In this document: positions 35,072 to 43,784 of the stretch, in pieces
How positions within the stretch are numbered: position 1 is the first letter of the stretch
Layout of the letters: the number at the start of each line of letters is the position of its first letter
Assembly: GCA_963818205.1 (NCBI GenBank)
Contig: CAWFRG010000001.1
Location: 248,001-312,000, forward strand
DNA length: 64,000 nucleotides
Reading direction: 5' to 3'
Origin: CAVVYV01 sp963818205
GTDB lineage: Bacteria; Actinomycetota; Thermoleophilia; Solirubrobacterales; 70-9
Position numbers and translations under genes: made by a program
Notes under the pieces: generated by a model
Seen by the model: only the letters and a program-made list of their open reading frames with translations
What the model was told of the DNA's origin: nothing
Databases searched by the model: none

Positions 35072-36382
35072 ATGGCGACCGAGGACAAGACGACCACCAC
35101 CGACCAGAACGGCGCCCCGAAGAAGGTCGAGGGCGAGATCCGGGAGCAACTCGGGATCGAGTTCTCGGACTCGCCCTTCTCGATGGAGCTCTCCCAGGAC
35201 CAGCGGGACATCCGCGACTGGGTCCACGGCTTCGCCGAGCAGACGGTGCGGCCGGCGGCGCATGAGTGGGATGAGAGGGAGGAGTTCCCGTGGCCGATCG
35301 TGCAGGAGGCGGCAAAGATCGGGCTCTACGGCTTCGAGGCGGTCGCCCAGTTCTGGGCCGATCCCTCCGGGCTCACCTTCCCGATCGTCAACGAGGAGCT
35401 CTTCTGGGGCGACGCCGGGATCGGGATGTCGATCTTCGGCACCACCCTGGCGGTCGCCGGGATCTTCGCCTCGGGGACGCCAGAGCAGCTGGGCGAGTGG
35501 GTGCCGCAGTGCTTCGGCACCGCCGACGACCCCAAGGTCGGGGCCTTCTGCTCCTCGGAGCCCGACGCCGGCTCAGACGTCTCCAACATCAGGACGACCG
35601 CCAGGTACGACGAGGCGAAGGACGAGTGGGTGCTCAACGGGCAGAAGGCCTGGGCGACCAACGGCGGGATCGCCAACGTCCACGTCGTGATCGCCTCGGT
35701 CGACCGTGAGCTCGGCTCGCGCGGCCACGCCGCCTTCGTCATCCCCCCAGGGACCGACGGCTGTGAGCAGGGGGCCAAGGTGAAGAAGCATGGAATTCGC
35801 GCGAGCCACACCGCCGACGTCCATCTCGACGACTGCCGCGTGCCCGGCTCCTGCCTGCTCGGCGGCAAGGAGAAGCTCGACGAGAAGCTCGCCAAGGCCC
35901 GCGAGGGCAAGAGCTCCAAGGGCCAGGCCGCGATGCGGACCTTCGAGCTCTCCCGCCCCACGGTCGGCGCCCAGGCGGTCGGCATCGCCAGGGCGGCCTA
36001 CGAGTACGCGCTCGACTACGCGAAGGAGCGCGAGACCTGGGGCCGGAAGATCATCGAGAACCAGGCGATCGCATTCACCCTCGCCGACATGAAGCTGGAG
36101 ATCGACGCTTCCAGGCTGCTGGTCTGGCGCGCCGCCTGGATGGGCAAGCAGGGCCACGATTTCAACAACGCCGAAGGCTCGATGTCGAAGCTGAAGGCGG
36201 GCGAGGTCGCCACCTGGGCGACCGAGCGCGCGATCCAGATCCTCGGCGGCAACGGCTACTCGCGCGAGTTCCCGGTGGAGCGCATGCACCGCGACGCCAA
36301 GATCTGGACCATCTTCGAGGGCACCTCGGAGATCCAGCGGCTGGTGATCAGCCGGGCGATCTCGGGCATGCACATCCAGTGA
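35072..36382 (+). CDS. Acyl-CoA dehydrogenase, medium/short-chain type
   Basis: 436 residues. FSMELSQDQRDIRDWVHGFA opens the N-terminal helical domain; GAFCSSEPDAGSDVSNIRTT is the FAD/substrate beta-domain loop; ETWGRKIIENQAIAFTLADM and QILGGNGYSREFPVERMHRD are the C-terminal blocks, with the catalytic Glu in IWTIFEGTSEIQ. A 30-residue insert KEKLDEKLAKAREGKSSKGQ between domains is unusual for the family. A TetR lies upstream on the other strand, and a hydrolase is coupled downstream (GTGA overlap). Confidence 0.93.
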   Translation: MATEDKTTTTDQNGAPKKVEGEIREQLGIEFSDSPFSMELSQDQRDIRDWVHGFAEQTVRPAAHEWDEREEFPWPIVQEAAKIGLYGFEAVAQFWADPSGLTFPIVNEELFWGDAGIGMSIFGTTLAVAGIFASGTPEQLGEWVPQCFGTADDPKVGAFCSSEPDAGSDVSNIRTTARYDEAKDEWVLNGQKAWATNGGIANVHVVIASVDRELGSRGHAAFVIPPGTDGCEQGAKVKKHGIRASHTADVHLDDCRVPGSCLLGGKEKLDEKLAKAREGKSSKGQAAMRTFELSRPTVGAQAVGIARAAYEYALDYAKERETWGRKIIENQAIAFTLADMKLEIDASRLLVWRAAWMGKQGHDFNNAEGSMSKLKAGEVATWATERAIQILGGNGYSREFPVERMHRDAKIWTIFEGTSEIQRLVISRAISGMHIQ

Positions 36383-37299
36383 GCACTCTGACGACACAGC
36401 CAGCGGTCTCCTTCCAGGAGGTGGAGCTGCACGGGCACCGGGTCGGCTACCAGGCCGCCGGAACCGGGCCACCCCTCGTCCTCCTCCACGGGATCACCTC
36501 GACCTCCGACGCGTGGCGCAACGTGATGCCGCGGCTGGCGGAGCGCTACACGGTGATCGCCCCGGACATGATCGGCCACGGACGTTCGGCCAAGCCTCGG
36601 GGCGATTACTCGCTCGGGGCGTACGCCGCCGGCGTTCGCGACCTGCTCGCGGTGCTCGGCTTCGAGCGCTGCACCGTGGTCGGGCACTCCCTCGGCGGCG
36701 GGATCGCGATGCAGTTCGCCTACCTCTTCCCGGAGTACGTGGAGCGGATGGCGCTGATCTCCTCTGGCGGACTCGGGCGGGAGGTTCACCCCCTGCTCCG
36801 GGCCGCCACCCTGCCCGGCTCCGAGTGGGTGCTGCCGCTGCTCGCCCGCGAGTGGTCGGTGAACGCCGGCGAGGCTGTCCGCTCGGTCGCGGCCCGGCTT
36901 GGCCTCGAGGCGAGTCCCGACCTGGCGGAGTTCGCCCGCGGCTACGCCTCGCTGGTCGAGGAGGGTGCCACCGACGCCTTCCTCCACACCATGCGCAGCG
37001 TGATCGGGCCCGACGGCCAGCGCGTCTCGGCCCTGGATCGCCTCTACCTCGCCGACCAGCTTCCGACCCTGATCGTCTGGGGCTCGGACGACCCCGTGGT
37101 CCCGGTCGAACACGGGCGCAACGCGCACCGAATCGTTGCTCACAGCCGCTACGTCGAGATCGAGGGCTCCGGGCACTGGCCGATGCTCGACGCGCCCGAT
37201 CGGATCGTCCGCGAGCTCACCGCCTTCATCGAGGAGACCGAGCCGTTCCAGTGGTCCCTCGAGCTGGTCCGTGACCGGCTCCGGCGCGGCCCCGACTAG
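36379..37299 (+). CDS. Alpha/beta hydrolase, coupled to the acyl-CoA dehydrogenase
   Basis: 306 residues. GPPLVLLHGITSTSDAWRNV, IAPDMIGHGRSAKPRGDYSL, nucleophile elbow VVGHSLGGGIAMQFAYLFPE, acid in LIVWGSDDPVVPVEHG and His in IEGSGHWPMLDAPD. GTG start overlaps the previous stop (GTGA). A clear paralog lies at 54503: both share GDYSLGA, RDLLAVLG, VGHSLGGGIAMQF and LISSGGLGREV. A thioesterase or lipase role linked to beta-oxidation is possible but not shown. Confidence 0.9.
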   Translation: MSTLTTQPAVSFQEVELHGHRVGYQAAGTGPPLVLLHGITSTSDAWRNVMPRLAERYTVIAPDMIGHGRSAKPRGDYSLGAYAAGVRDLLAVLGFERCTVVGHSLGGGIAMQFAYLFPEYVERMALISSGGLGREVHPLLRAATLPGSEWVLPLLAREWSVNAGEAVRSVAARLGLEASPDLAEFARGYASLVEEGATDAFLHTMRSVIGPDGQRVSALDRLYLADQLPTLIVWGSDDPVVPVEHGRNAHRIVAHSRYVEIEGSGHWPMLDAPDRIVRELTAFIEETEPFQWSLELVRDRLRRGPD

Positions 37300-37443
37300 C
37301 GACTGCCAGGCCGCCCTACTTCGGAGCGAAGGGCGAAGCCCGAAGCGACTTATGTGGGGCGGCCGCCCGCAGTCGCGAAATGATGCGGGGCTTCACCCGA
37401 GGACGCTTGGCTGCCGCCCGCGGGCGGGTCGTACCATGGACCG

Positions 37444-38394
37444 ATGGCGACGAGGCCGAAGATCGACCCCAGCGGCGTCGCCGAGATCGGCTCGCGCCTG
37501 AGAGAGAACATCGGCGGCGCGGTAAAGGCCCCCGAGGGGGTCATCCGTGACCTCGTCGTCGCCCTCCTCGCCGAGGGCCACGTGCTGATCGAGGACGCGC
37601 CGGGAGTGGGCAAGACGGCGCTGGCGCGGGCGCTGGCCCGGTCGCTCGCGGCCGAGTACGCGCGCGTCCAGTGCACCTCGGACCTGCTGCCCGCGGATCT
37701 GGTCGGGACCAACGTCTTCAACCAACGGGAGGCGCGCTTCGACTTCCACCCGGGGCCGGTGTTCGCGAACGTCGTCCTGGTCGACGAAATCAACCGCGCC
37801 TCGCCGAAGACACAGTCGGGGCTGCTCGAGTGCATGCAGGAGCGCCAGATCACCGTCGACGGCACCAAGCACGAGCTCGCCCGGCCGTTCGTGGTCCTCG
37901 CGACCCAGAACCCGGCGGAATACGAGGGCACATACCCCCTGCCCGAGGCCGAGCTCGACCGTTTCATGGTCCGAGTGGCGCTTGGCTACCCGGAACAGGA
38001 GGCGGAGGCAGAGATGCTCCGGGAGCACGCCGACCGCGACCCGGTCGCCGAGCTCGAGCCGGTCGTCGATGTGGTCGGGGTGCGAGCGGCCCAAGCCGCC
38101 CTGGCGGCGGTCGAGGGAACGGAGCCGCTGCGGCGCTACGTCGTCGCGATCTGCGAGGCCACCCGTGCCGACGAGCGGACCGATCTCGGGGCGAGCCCGC
38201 GCGCCGGGCTGATGCTCTTCCGGGCGGCAAAGGCGCTGGCCGCGCTCGAGGGCCGCGACCACGTCCTTCCCGATGACGTCCAGGAGCTGGCGCCCTCGGT
38301 GCTCTCGCACCGGCTGCTGCTCGCCTACGAGGTCGACGGCGACCAGCGCGAGACGGTGGTTCGGGAGGCGGTGGAGCGGGTCCCGGCGCTGTGA
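37444..38394 (+). CDS. MoxR-family AAA+ ATPase
   Basis: 316 residues. Walker A DAPGVGKTALARAL at about 51-64, Walker B VVLVDEIN with Asp114/Glu115, the TEVP-like region ATQNPAEYEGTYPLPEAELD, and sensor arginines in LDRFMVRV. MoxR chaperone-like ATPases act on VWA or DUF58 partners; the next two genes (DUF58 protein and transglutaminase-like membrane protein) complete the classic trio. The stop overlaps the next GTG. Confidence 0.95.
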   Translation: MATRPKIDPSGVAEIGSRLRENIGGAVKAPEGVIRDLVVALLAEGHVLIEDAPGVGKTALARALARSLAAEYARVQCTSDLLPADLVGTNVFNQREARFDFHPGPVFANVVLVDEINRASPKTQSGLLECMQERQITVDGTKHELARPFVVLATQNPAEYEGTYPLPEAELDRFMVRVALGYPEQEAEAEMLREHADRDPVAELEPVVDVVGVRAAQAALAAVEGTEPLRRYVVAICEATRADERTDLGASPRAGLMLFRAAKALAALEGRDHVLPDDVQELAPSVLSHRLLLAYEVDGDQRETVVREAVERVPAL

Positions 38395-39491
38395 GCGGGC
38401 CGCGGGCCCCGATGACCGCTGCGCTCGGCGCGGCCCTGGCGCTGGTCGGCCTCGGCCTCGGCCTCGAATCGGCGCTGCTGCCCGGGATCTCCCTGCTGCT
38501 GATCGCGGCCGGCGCCTACGGCTGGGTGGAGTTGGCGAGCCGCCGGGGGCGGCTGGAACGCGACCCGCTCCCGCGGCGAATCGCCGAGGACGAGCCCCTG
38601 GCCCTACGAATTCGCCTTCGGGGGACCGCCCTGCGGCCCCCGGGAGGGGAGCTCTCCGACCCGTTGCTGGCGAGGCCCCTGCGGGTCGGGCCGCGGCGGT
38701 CCCGGAAGCTGGAGCGGGTGGTGCACCTGCAGGGCCCCGGCCGCCGGCGGATCGGCCCCTCGCACCTCGTGATCAGCGACCCGCTCGGCCTCTGGTCGCG
38801 GGAGCTCTCCTCGGGCGACACCGAGGAGATCGTCGTCCTGCCACGGGTCGAACATGTGCACCCGCTCGGTGCGAACGGCGCGAGGCTTGCCGCCCGCGGC
38901 GGCTACGACTCCGATGACGCCGACTCGCCGGGGTCCGCGGTCGCCCAGCTCGAGGTGGACGGGCTTCGCCCCTACCGGCACGGCAGCCCCGCCTCGCGCA
39001 TCCACTGGCCGTCGGTTGCCCGGAGCGGAGAGATGCTCGAGCGCCGGATGGTCGGCGGCGGCGGCTCTCGGCCCCTGGTGGTGCTCGATCCCCGCAACCC
39101 GCGTGAGCCGGAGGCGCTCGAGCGAGCGCTCCGCGCGACCGGATCGCTGTGCGTGGCGCTGGCCGCGGCCGGTGGCTGCGAGCTGCTCCTGCCCGGCGAG
39201 CGGCGCCCGATAGCGATCGATCCCGGCCTCCGCGCCTGGCCGGAGGCCCACGTCCGGCTCGCAGTCGCAAATACCCACGCCGCTCCGGCGCTGGGGTCGA
39301 GCGGACGCGCCGGCGCGCTCTTCTGGGTGGCGGCGGGCCGGGGCCCGGTCGGCGGGCTCGGTCGGGGCCACGGCGGGTTCCTGATCGGCCCCGCGGTCAA
39401 CCAGGAGGCCGCGGCTTTTGGCGTCGCCGGCTTGTTCGGGCGCCGGCTCGCCGCCCGCCGCGCGCGACCAGCTCCGAGGCGGGCGGCCTGA
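38391..39491 (+). CDS. DUF58 domain protein
   Basis: 366 residues with two N-terminal membrane helices (ALGAALALVGLGLGLESALL, ISLLLIAAGAYGWVE) and a beta-rich region. The DUF58 core LRPYRHGSPASRIHWPSVAR is at about residues 194-213, and VVLDPRNPREPEALERALRA is the VWA-like part. Partner of MoxR. Starts with GTG overlapping the MoxR stop; the next gene begins within two bases of its stop. Confidence 0.9.
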   Translation: MSGPRAPMTAALGAALALVGLGLGLESALLPGISLLLIAAGAYGWVELASRRGRLERDPLPRRIAEDEPLALRIRLRGTALRPPGGELSDPLLARPLRVGPRRSRKLERVVHLQGPGRRRIGPSHLVISDPLGLWSRELSSGDTEEIVVLPRVEHVHPLGANGARLAARGGYDSDDADSPGSAVAQLEVDGLRPYRHGSPASRIHWPSVARSGEMLERRMVGGGGSRPLVVLDPRNPREPEALERALRATGSLCVALAAAGGCELLLPGERRPIAIDPGLRAWPEAHVRLAVANTHAAPALGSSGRAGALFWVAAGRGPVGGLGRGHGGFLIGPAVNQEAAAFGVAGLFGRRLAARRARPAPRRAA

Positions 39492-39492
39492 G

Positions 39493-41736
39493 ATGGCGGC
39501 TCGGCGCGACTCCCTCCGCCTGGAGCTCGCGTGCTTCGCCGCCCTCGCCGCCTTCGCGGTCCTCGAGTGGACCTCCCTTGTCGCCGACCCGCCGACGCTC
39601 CGGGCGCTGCTGGTGGTCGCGATCGCTACCGGTGCCGGGCTTGGCCTCGCCGCCCTCGGCGGGGTGGATCTCAGCCGGACCGCTCGCCTCTCCCTGATCG
39701 TGGCGCTGGCGCTCGCCACCGTCGCCCTGGCGATGGTGGCGATCGGACTGCCGGCCGAGCTGCTCTTGCCCGGACACTGGGACGAGCTCAGCGCGAGGCT
39801 GGGTCGGACCCTCCCGGGGGTCGGCGACGTCTCGACCCCCTACCGAGGCGCCGACGGCTGGACCCGTCTGACGATTCTGCTGGCGGCGCCGCTGACGGTC
39901 GTCCTCGCGGCGCTGGCCGCGTTCTGGCCGGCCCGCCGGCGATTCCTCGGCCGTTTCGCCGCCCTGGCTTTGCTGATCACGCTCTACGTGACCGCGGTCT
40001 CCTCGTCCACCCCAGGTGGTGAGCTGGGACGGGGGCTGCTGCTGGTGATCCTGATCTGCGCCTGGCTCTGGCTTCCCGGGCTGGCTGCCCGGCAGCGCGG
40101 CGGAGCGCTGCTCGCGATCGCCGCGGCCTCGGCGATCGCCCTGCCGCTGGCGGCACTCGCGCCCAGCCGGCCGCTGCTCGACTACCGCTCGTGGGAGCTG
40201 CTCGGCACCGACACGATCAGCTTCGACTGGGATCACTCCTACGGTCCGCTCGACTGGCCCCAGCGGGGCAGTCTGCTCTTCCGGGTAGCCAGCGACGGCG
40301 CCCACTATTGGAAGGCGACCAATCTCGACAGCTTTGACGGGGTCGCCTGGCGGCGCAGCGGCAGCGCCGCCCCCGAGCCCCGCCTCGGCAACGTGGAAAC
40401 GCTCGTGGGCACGGGGCAGCTCGGGGGTGGGGCGGGTCCTCACCCCGAGTGGGTGGATCAGATCAACTTCGAGGTCCGCGGGCTGAGCAGCGACGTCGCG
40501 ATCGGCGCGGGCACCTCCCTCGGGGTGCGCGGACTTGCCGGCTCCCCCACCCCCGATGCGACCTGGGAGCTCGGGCGAGGGCTTAGCCGGGGCGCCTCCT
40601 ACACGGTGCTCGCCTATACCCCGGAACCGAGCGTCGCGCAGATGCAGGCTGCGCCAGCCGCCTTCCCGGCCGAAGCCGGCCGCTACACCGCCTTCTCCCT
40701 TCCGTCGGGCGCGGGCTATGTCCAGGCGCCCTTCTGGCGGCCGGACCAGGATGCGGCGCTGTCCTCCCAGCTTGCGGGCAGCCCCTACGAGGCCAGCTAC
40801 GACCTCGCCCGGGAGGTGACCGCCGACGCCGCAACTCCCTACGAAGCCGCCCGCCGACTCGAGCTCTACCTCCGCTCCACCTATGAGTACGACCAGGATC
40901 CGGGTGAGCACACCTACCCACTGCCCGCGTTCCTCTTCGAGGACCGCCGTGGCTACTGCCAGCAGTTCTCGGGGGCGATGGCGTTGATGCTGCGGATGAT
41001 CGGCATCCCCTCCAGGGTGGCGAGCGGCTTTTCGCCGGGCGGTCGCGACCCCGAACGCGGGGTCTTCCTGGTCGAGGACGTCGACGCCCACTCCTGGGTC
41101 GAGGTCTATTTCGCCGGAATCGGCTGGGTCCCGTTCGAGCCGACCCCGGCCGCCGCCCCCGCCGAGGCGCAGCTCGACGACAACGCGGTCGGCGACACGG
41201 CGGGCGCGCCGACCTTCTCCACGGGCGAAACCGACCCGGCCCCGAGCCCGGATGCGGGCGGCGACGACGCTGCCGCGGCCAAGCCGCAGCCGCAGCCGCT
41301 CTCCGACCAGGGCGGCGGCGACACGGGACCGGGCGCCGGGCCGATCGCCGCGGCAGCGGCGGTGGTGATCGCGATCGGGCTGGCCGGGGCCTACGGACTT
41401 CGGTCGCTGCGCCGCCGCCGGCTCGACCCCGAGGCGCTCAGTAGGGCGGAGCTTGCCGAGCTCGCCGGGGCACTCGCACGGCTTGACCGGCCGCTGCCGG
41501 CGGGCGCCACCCTGCTCGAGGCCGAGCGGCGGCTCGCGGACCTGGCCGGGCCGGAGGCCTCGGGCTACGCTGCCGCGCTCCGGGAGCGACGCTACCGGCT
41601 TCCGTCGGCGTCGCCGCCCGGGATCGCGGAGCGGCGCGGTCTTCGCCGGGCGCTGCTTGCGGCAAGCGGGTGGCGGCGAGTACTGGCGGTCCTTGTCGCG
41701 ATCTCGCCCGGCGGCCCTGCCGGCCGCCGCCCCTGA
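39493..41736 (+). CDS. Transglutaminase-like membrane protein (TgpA family)
   Basis: Start ATG 39493 chosen because it follows the DUF58 stop and gives an immediate membrane start. 747 residues: six N-terminal helices, an extracytoplasmic domain with the transglutaminase core RRGYCQQFSGAMALMLRMIG (Cys489) and DVDAHSWVEVYF (His533), a Ser/Asp/Pro-rich linker, then one more helix (AAAVVIAIGLAGAYGL) and a cytoplasmic C-terminal DUF4129-type tail. With MoxR and DUF58 it forms a widespread but functionally unclear cell-envelope module. Confidence 0.93.
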   Translation: MAARRDSLRLELACFAALAAFAVLEWTSLVADPPTLRALLVVAIATGAGLGLAALGGVDLSRTARLSLIVALALATVALAMVAIGLPAELLLPGHWDELSARLGRTLPGVGDVSTPYRGADGWTRLTILLAAPLTVVLAALAAFWPARRRFLGRFAALALLITLYVTAVSSSTPGGELGRGLLLVILICAWLWLPGLAARQRGGALLAIAAASAIALPLAALAPSRPLLDYRSWELLGTDTISFDWDHSYGPLDWPQRGSLLFRVASDGAHYWKATNLDSFDGVAWRRSGSAAPEPRLGNVETLVGTGQLGGGAGPHPEWVDQINFEVRGLSSDVAIGAGTSLGVRGLAGSPTPDATWELGRGLSRGASYTVLAYTPEPSVAQMQAAPAAFPAEAGRYTAFSLPSGAGYVQAPFWRPDQDAALSSQLAGSPYEASYDLAREVTADAATPYEAARRLELYLRSTYEYDQDPGEHTYPLPAFLFEDRRGYCQQFSGAMALMLRMIGIPSRVASGFSPGGRDPERGVFLVEDVDAHSWVEVYFAGIGWVPFEPTPAAAPAEAQLDDNAVGDTAGAPTFSTGETDPAPSPDAGGDDAAAAKPQPQPLSDQGGGDTGPGAGPIAAAAAVVIAIGLAGAYGLRSLRRRRLDPEALSRAELAELAGALARLDRPLPAGATLLEAERRLADLAGPEASGYAAALRERRYRLPSASPPGIAERRGLRRALLAASGWRRVLAVLVAISPGGPAGRRP

Positions 41737-41764
41737 ATCCAGGTTGTCCGATTAACGTCCTCGA

Positions 41765-41936
41765 ATTTGGGTAGATTGTTCCCGTCGTTGACCCTGCCGA
41801 GTCTCCCGCGTCGTCCGTGGGAGAGCGGGGGAACCAAATGGAGCGGAAGCTCCAGGGGCGAATCGGACCCGATCCGTAGCGCCGCTCTTCAGCGCGAGCC
41901 CGACAGCTAACCCCGTAGGCCCGACGAAGAGAGGTG
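41765..41936 (+). ncRNA. Cyclic di-AMP riboswitch (ydaO/yuaA class)
   Basis: The leader carries the conserved blocks of this aptamer in order: GCCGAGTC (41796-41803), GGGGGAACCAAAT (41827-41839), a hairpin GGAGC-GGAA-GCTCC (41840-41853), GGGGCGAATC (41855-41864), GACAGCTAACCCCGTAGGC (41901-41919) and GAAGAGAGG at the 3' end (41926-41934). A closing stem CGTCG (41783-41787)/CGACG (41922-41926) is visible. The 3' end abuts and includes the purine-rich ribosome binding site of the next gene, which suggests translational control by ligand-dependent folding. Usually an OFF switch for cell-wall or osmolyte genes. Confidence 0.93.
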
Positions 41937-41940
41937 GCAA

Positions 41941-42066
41941 GTGACGACCTTGATCGAGCACCTGGCTCGCGACCGGATAGCCAGAAGAACCCTGGTGACG
42001 ATCTACGCGGTTGGAATCGTCGTCGGCGGGGCCCTCGCGGCCGCCCTGCTGCTCGCGATCAGCTGA
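41941..42066 (+). CDS. 41-residue single-helix membrane protein under the riboswitch
   Basis: GTG 41941, six bases after GAGG (41931-41934). The N-terminal half is amphipathic and basic (TTLIEHLARDRIARRTLVTI); the C-terminal half is one membrane helix (YAVGIVVGGALAAALLLAIS). It is followed immediately by a terminator hairpin, so it is the only gene of the riboswitch transcript. No enzymatic motif; the size suggests a regulatory or partner-binding peptide, perhaps acting on a transporter or envelope enzyme (inference). Confidence 0.8.
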   Translation: MTTLIEHLARDRIARRTLVTIYAVGIVVGGALAAALLLAIS

Positions 42067-42076
42067 AACTGAGACA

Positions 42077-42108
42077 CGGCCTCCCGTCCGAGGAAAGACG
42101 GGAGGCCG
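42077..42108. terminator. Terminator hairpin
   Basis: Stem CGGCCTCCCGTC / GACGGGAGGCCG, 12 base pairs with an eight-base loop, directly after the small gene and facing the end of the MFS gene. No T-run on the plus side; likely bidirectional. Confidence 0.7.
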
Positions 42109-42123
42109 CGTCGCAGCTCAAGC

Positions 42124-43597
42124 TCAGGCGGGCTGGGCCGCCTCGGCCTGCGCCTCGCCCATCTCCACGTGGGCGCGGGAATCGCGCGACCGGATCAGGA
42201 TCAGGGTGAGCACCATCCCGAGCGCGGCGATCACGGCGCCGCCGAGGAAGGCCGCCTGGAAGCCCTCGTTGAGCGCATTGGTGATCGCCGAGGGATCTCC
42301 GCCGGCGCTCGCCGTCAGGTCGTCGGTTCGCGAGATCGCGATCGTCGAGAGGACCGCGAGGCCGAGCGCCCCGCCGATCTGCTGCGAGGTGTTGATCAAC
42401 CCGCTGGCGAGGCCCTGCTCCCGCTCCTCGACCCCGGAGACCGCGGCGATCGTCGAGGTGACGAAGCCGAAGCCGAGCCCGATCGCCGCCAGAAGCGAGG
42501 GGCCGAGGATGTCGGTGAGGAAGCCGCCGCCGACCGAGACCTGGCTGAACCAGACCAGGGCGACCGCGACCAGCCCCATCCCCGTCGCCAGCACCGGCTT
42601 GAACCCGATCCGGGTGACGAGCTGCGAGGCGACTATCGACGCGCCAATGATCGCCAGGGCCAGCGGTAGATAGCTGAGCCCGGCGTGGATCGCGCTGTAG
42701 CCGAGCACCTGTTGCATGTAGAGGCGTGATGAAGAAGAACATCGAGAACAGCGAGGCGCCGAGCAGCAACCCGACCACGTTGGCGCCGGTCAGGGTCCTC
42801 AGCCTGAAGATCCGGAACGGCACCAGCGGCTTCGCCGAGCGCAGCTCGATCGCGACGAAGGCCGCGAGCAGCCCCGCCGCCAGCGCCAGCAGGCCGACCG
42901 TCTGGGTCGAGCCCCAGCCGGCGTCGCTGGCATCGACCAGCGCGTAGACCAGGATCGAGAGACCGGCGGTGACGCTGACCGCGCCGGCCGTGTCGAAGTG
43001 GCGCGTCTCCGACTCGGCGCGGCTCTCGGCGATCAGCCGCGGTGCGAGGAAGGCGGCGATCAGGCCAACCGGCACGTTCACCCAGAGCACCCACTCCCAG
43101 CCAAGGCCGTCGGTGAGGATGCCGCCGAGGAGGACGCCGGCGGCGCCGCCGGAGCCGGCGACGGCTCCCCAGGCGCCAAGCGCCTTGTTGCGCTCGGCAC
43201 CGTCTCGGAAGGTGGTGGTGACGATCGAGAGCGCCGACGGGGAGACGATCGCAGCGCCGAGGCCCTGGGCGGCGCGGGCCGCGATCAGCTGGCCCTCATT
43301 GGAGGCGAAGCCGGCAAAGAGCGAGGCGACCGCGACCACGAGCAGGCCGGCCATGAACACGCGGCGGCGCCCGAGCAAATCGGCCATTCGCCCACCGAGC
43401 AGCAGGAAGCCGCCGAAGGTGAGCACATAGGCATTGACGATCCAGGAGAGGTTCGCCTCGGAGAAGTTGAGGGCCTCGCCGATCGAGGGCAGCGCCACGT
43501 TGACGATCGAGGCGTCGAGGACGACGATGAATTGCGCCACGCAGAGAAGCCCGAGGGCGAGCCAGCGGCGTTCCTTGTAGTCCTGTGCTTCGGTCAT
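42124..43597 (-). CDS. MFS drug exporter (EmrB/QacA, DHA2 family), one frameshift
   Basis: 14-helix proton-driven exporter. From ATG 43597: KERRWLALGLLCVAQFIVVL, motif D1-like VLDASIVNVALPSIG, motif A-like GGRMADLLGRRRVFMAG, motif C-like GSGGAAGVLLGGILTD. The first frame ends after FFITP; the second (MQQVLGYSAIHAGLSYLPLA) continues to 42124. The break near 42723 is a one-base insertion: FFITPLHATG should read FFITLYMQQV. Joined length about 490 residues. Divergent TetR at 43785 is the obvious regulator. Confidence 0.9.
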
Positions 43598-43642
43598 CGG
43601 GTTCCTCCTGTGTTGCTTTCGTACGACGTCAATGCAATAATC

Positions 43643-43686
43643 GGAACATGAGTTCCGGTTTCGGTTATGACTATACGGAATTCCGT
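43643..43686. promoter_or_regulatory. Two palindromes between MFS exporter and TetR
   Basis: GGAAC-ATGA-GTTCC (43643-43656) and ACGGAATTCCGT (43675-43686). The second is a perfect palindrome. Both lie in the AT-richer part of the divergent promoter region; share the GGAA/TTCC core, and are likely TetR operators. Confidence 0.6.
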
Positions 43687-43784
43687 TTCCGTTTGCAATC
43701 CGATCGTCCTATCTCTAAGACGAACGGGAAGGCCGCAGATAGACACCCGGCTGCGGAAACTCACACAGAAAGGCGAACCCGACG

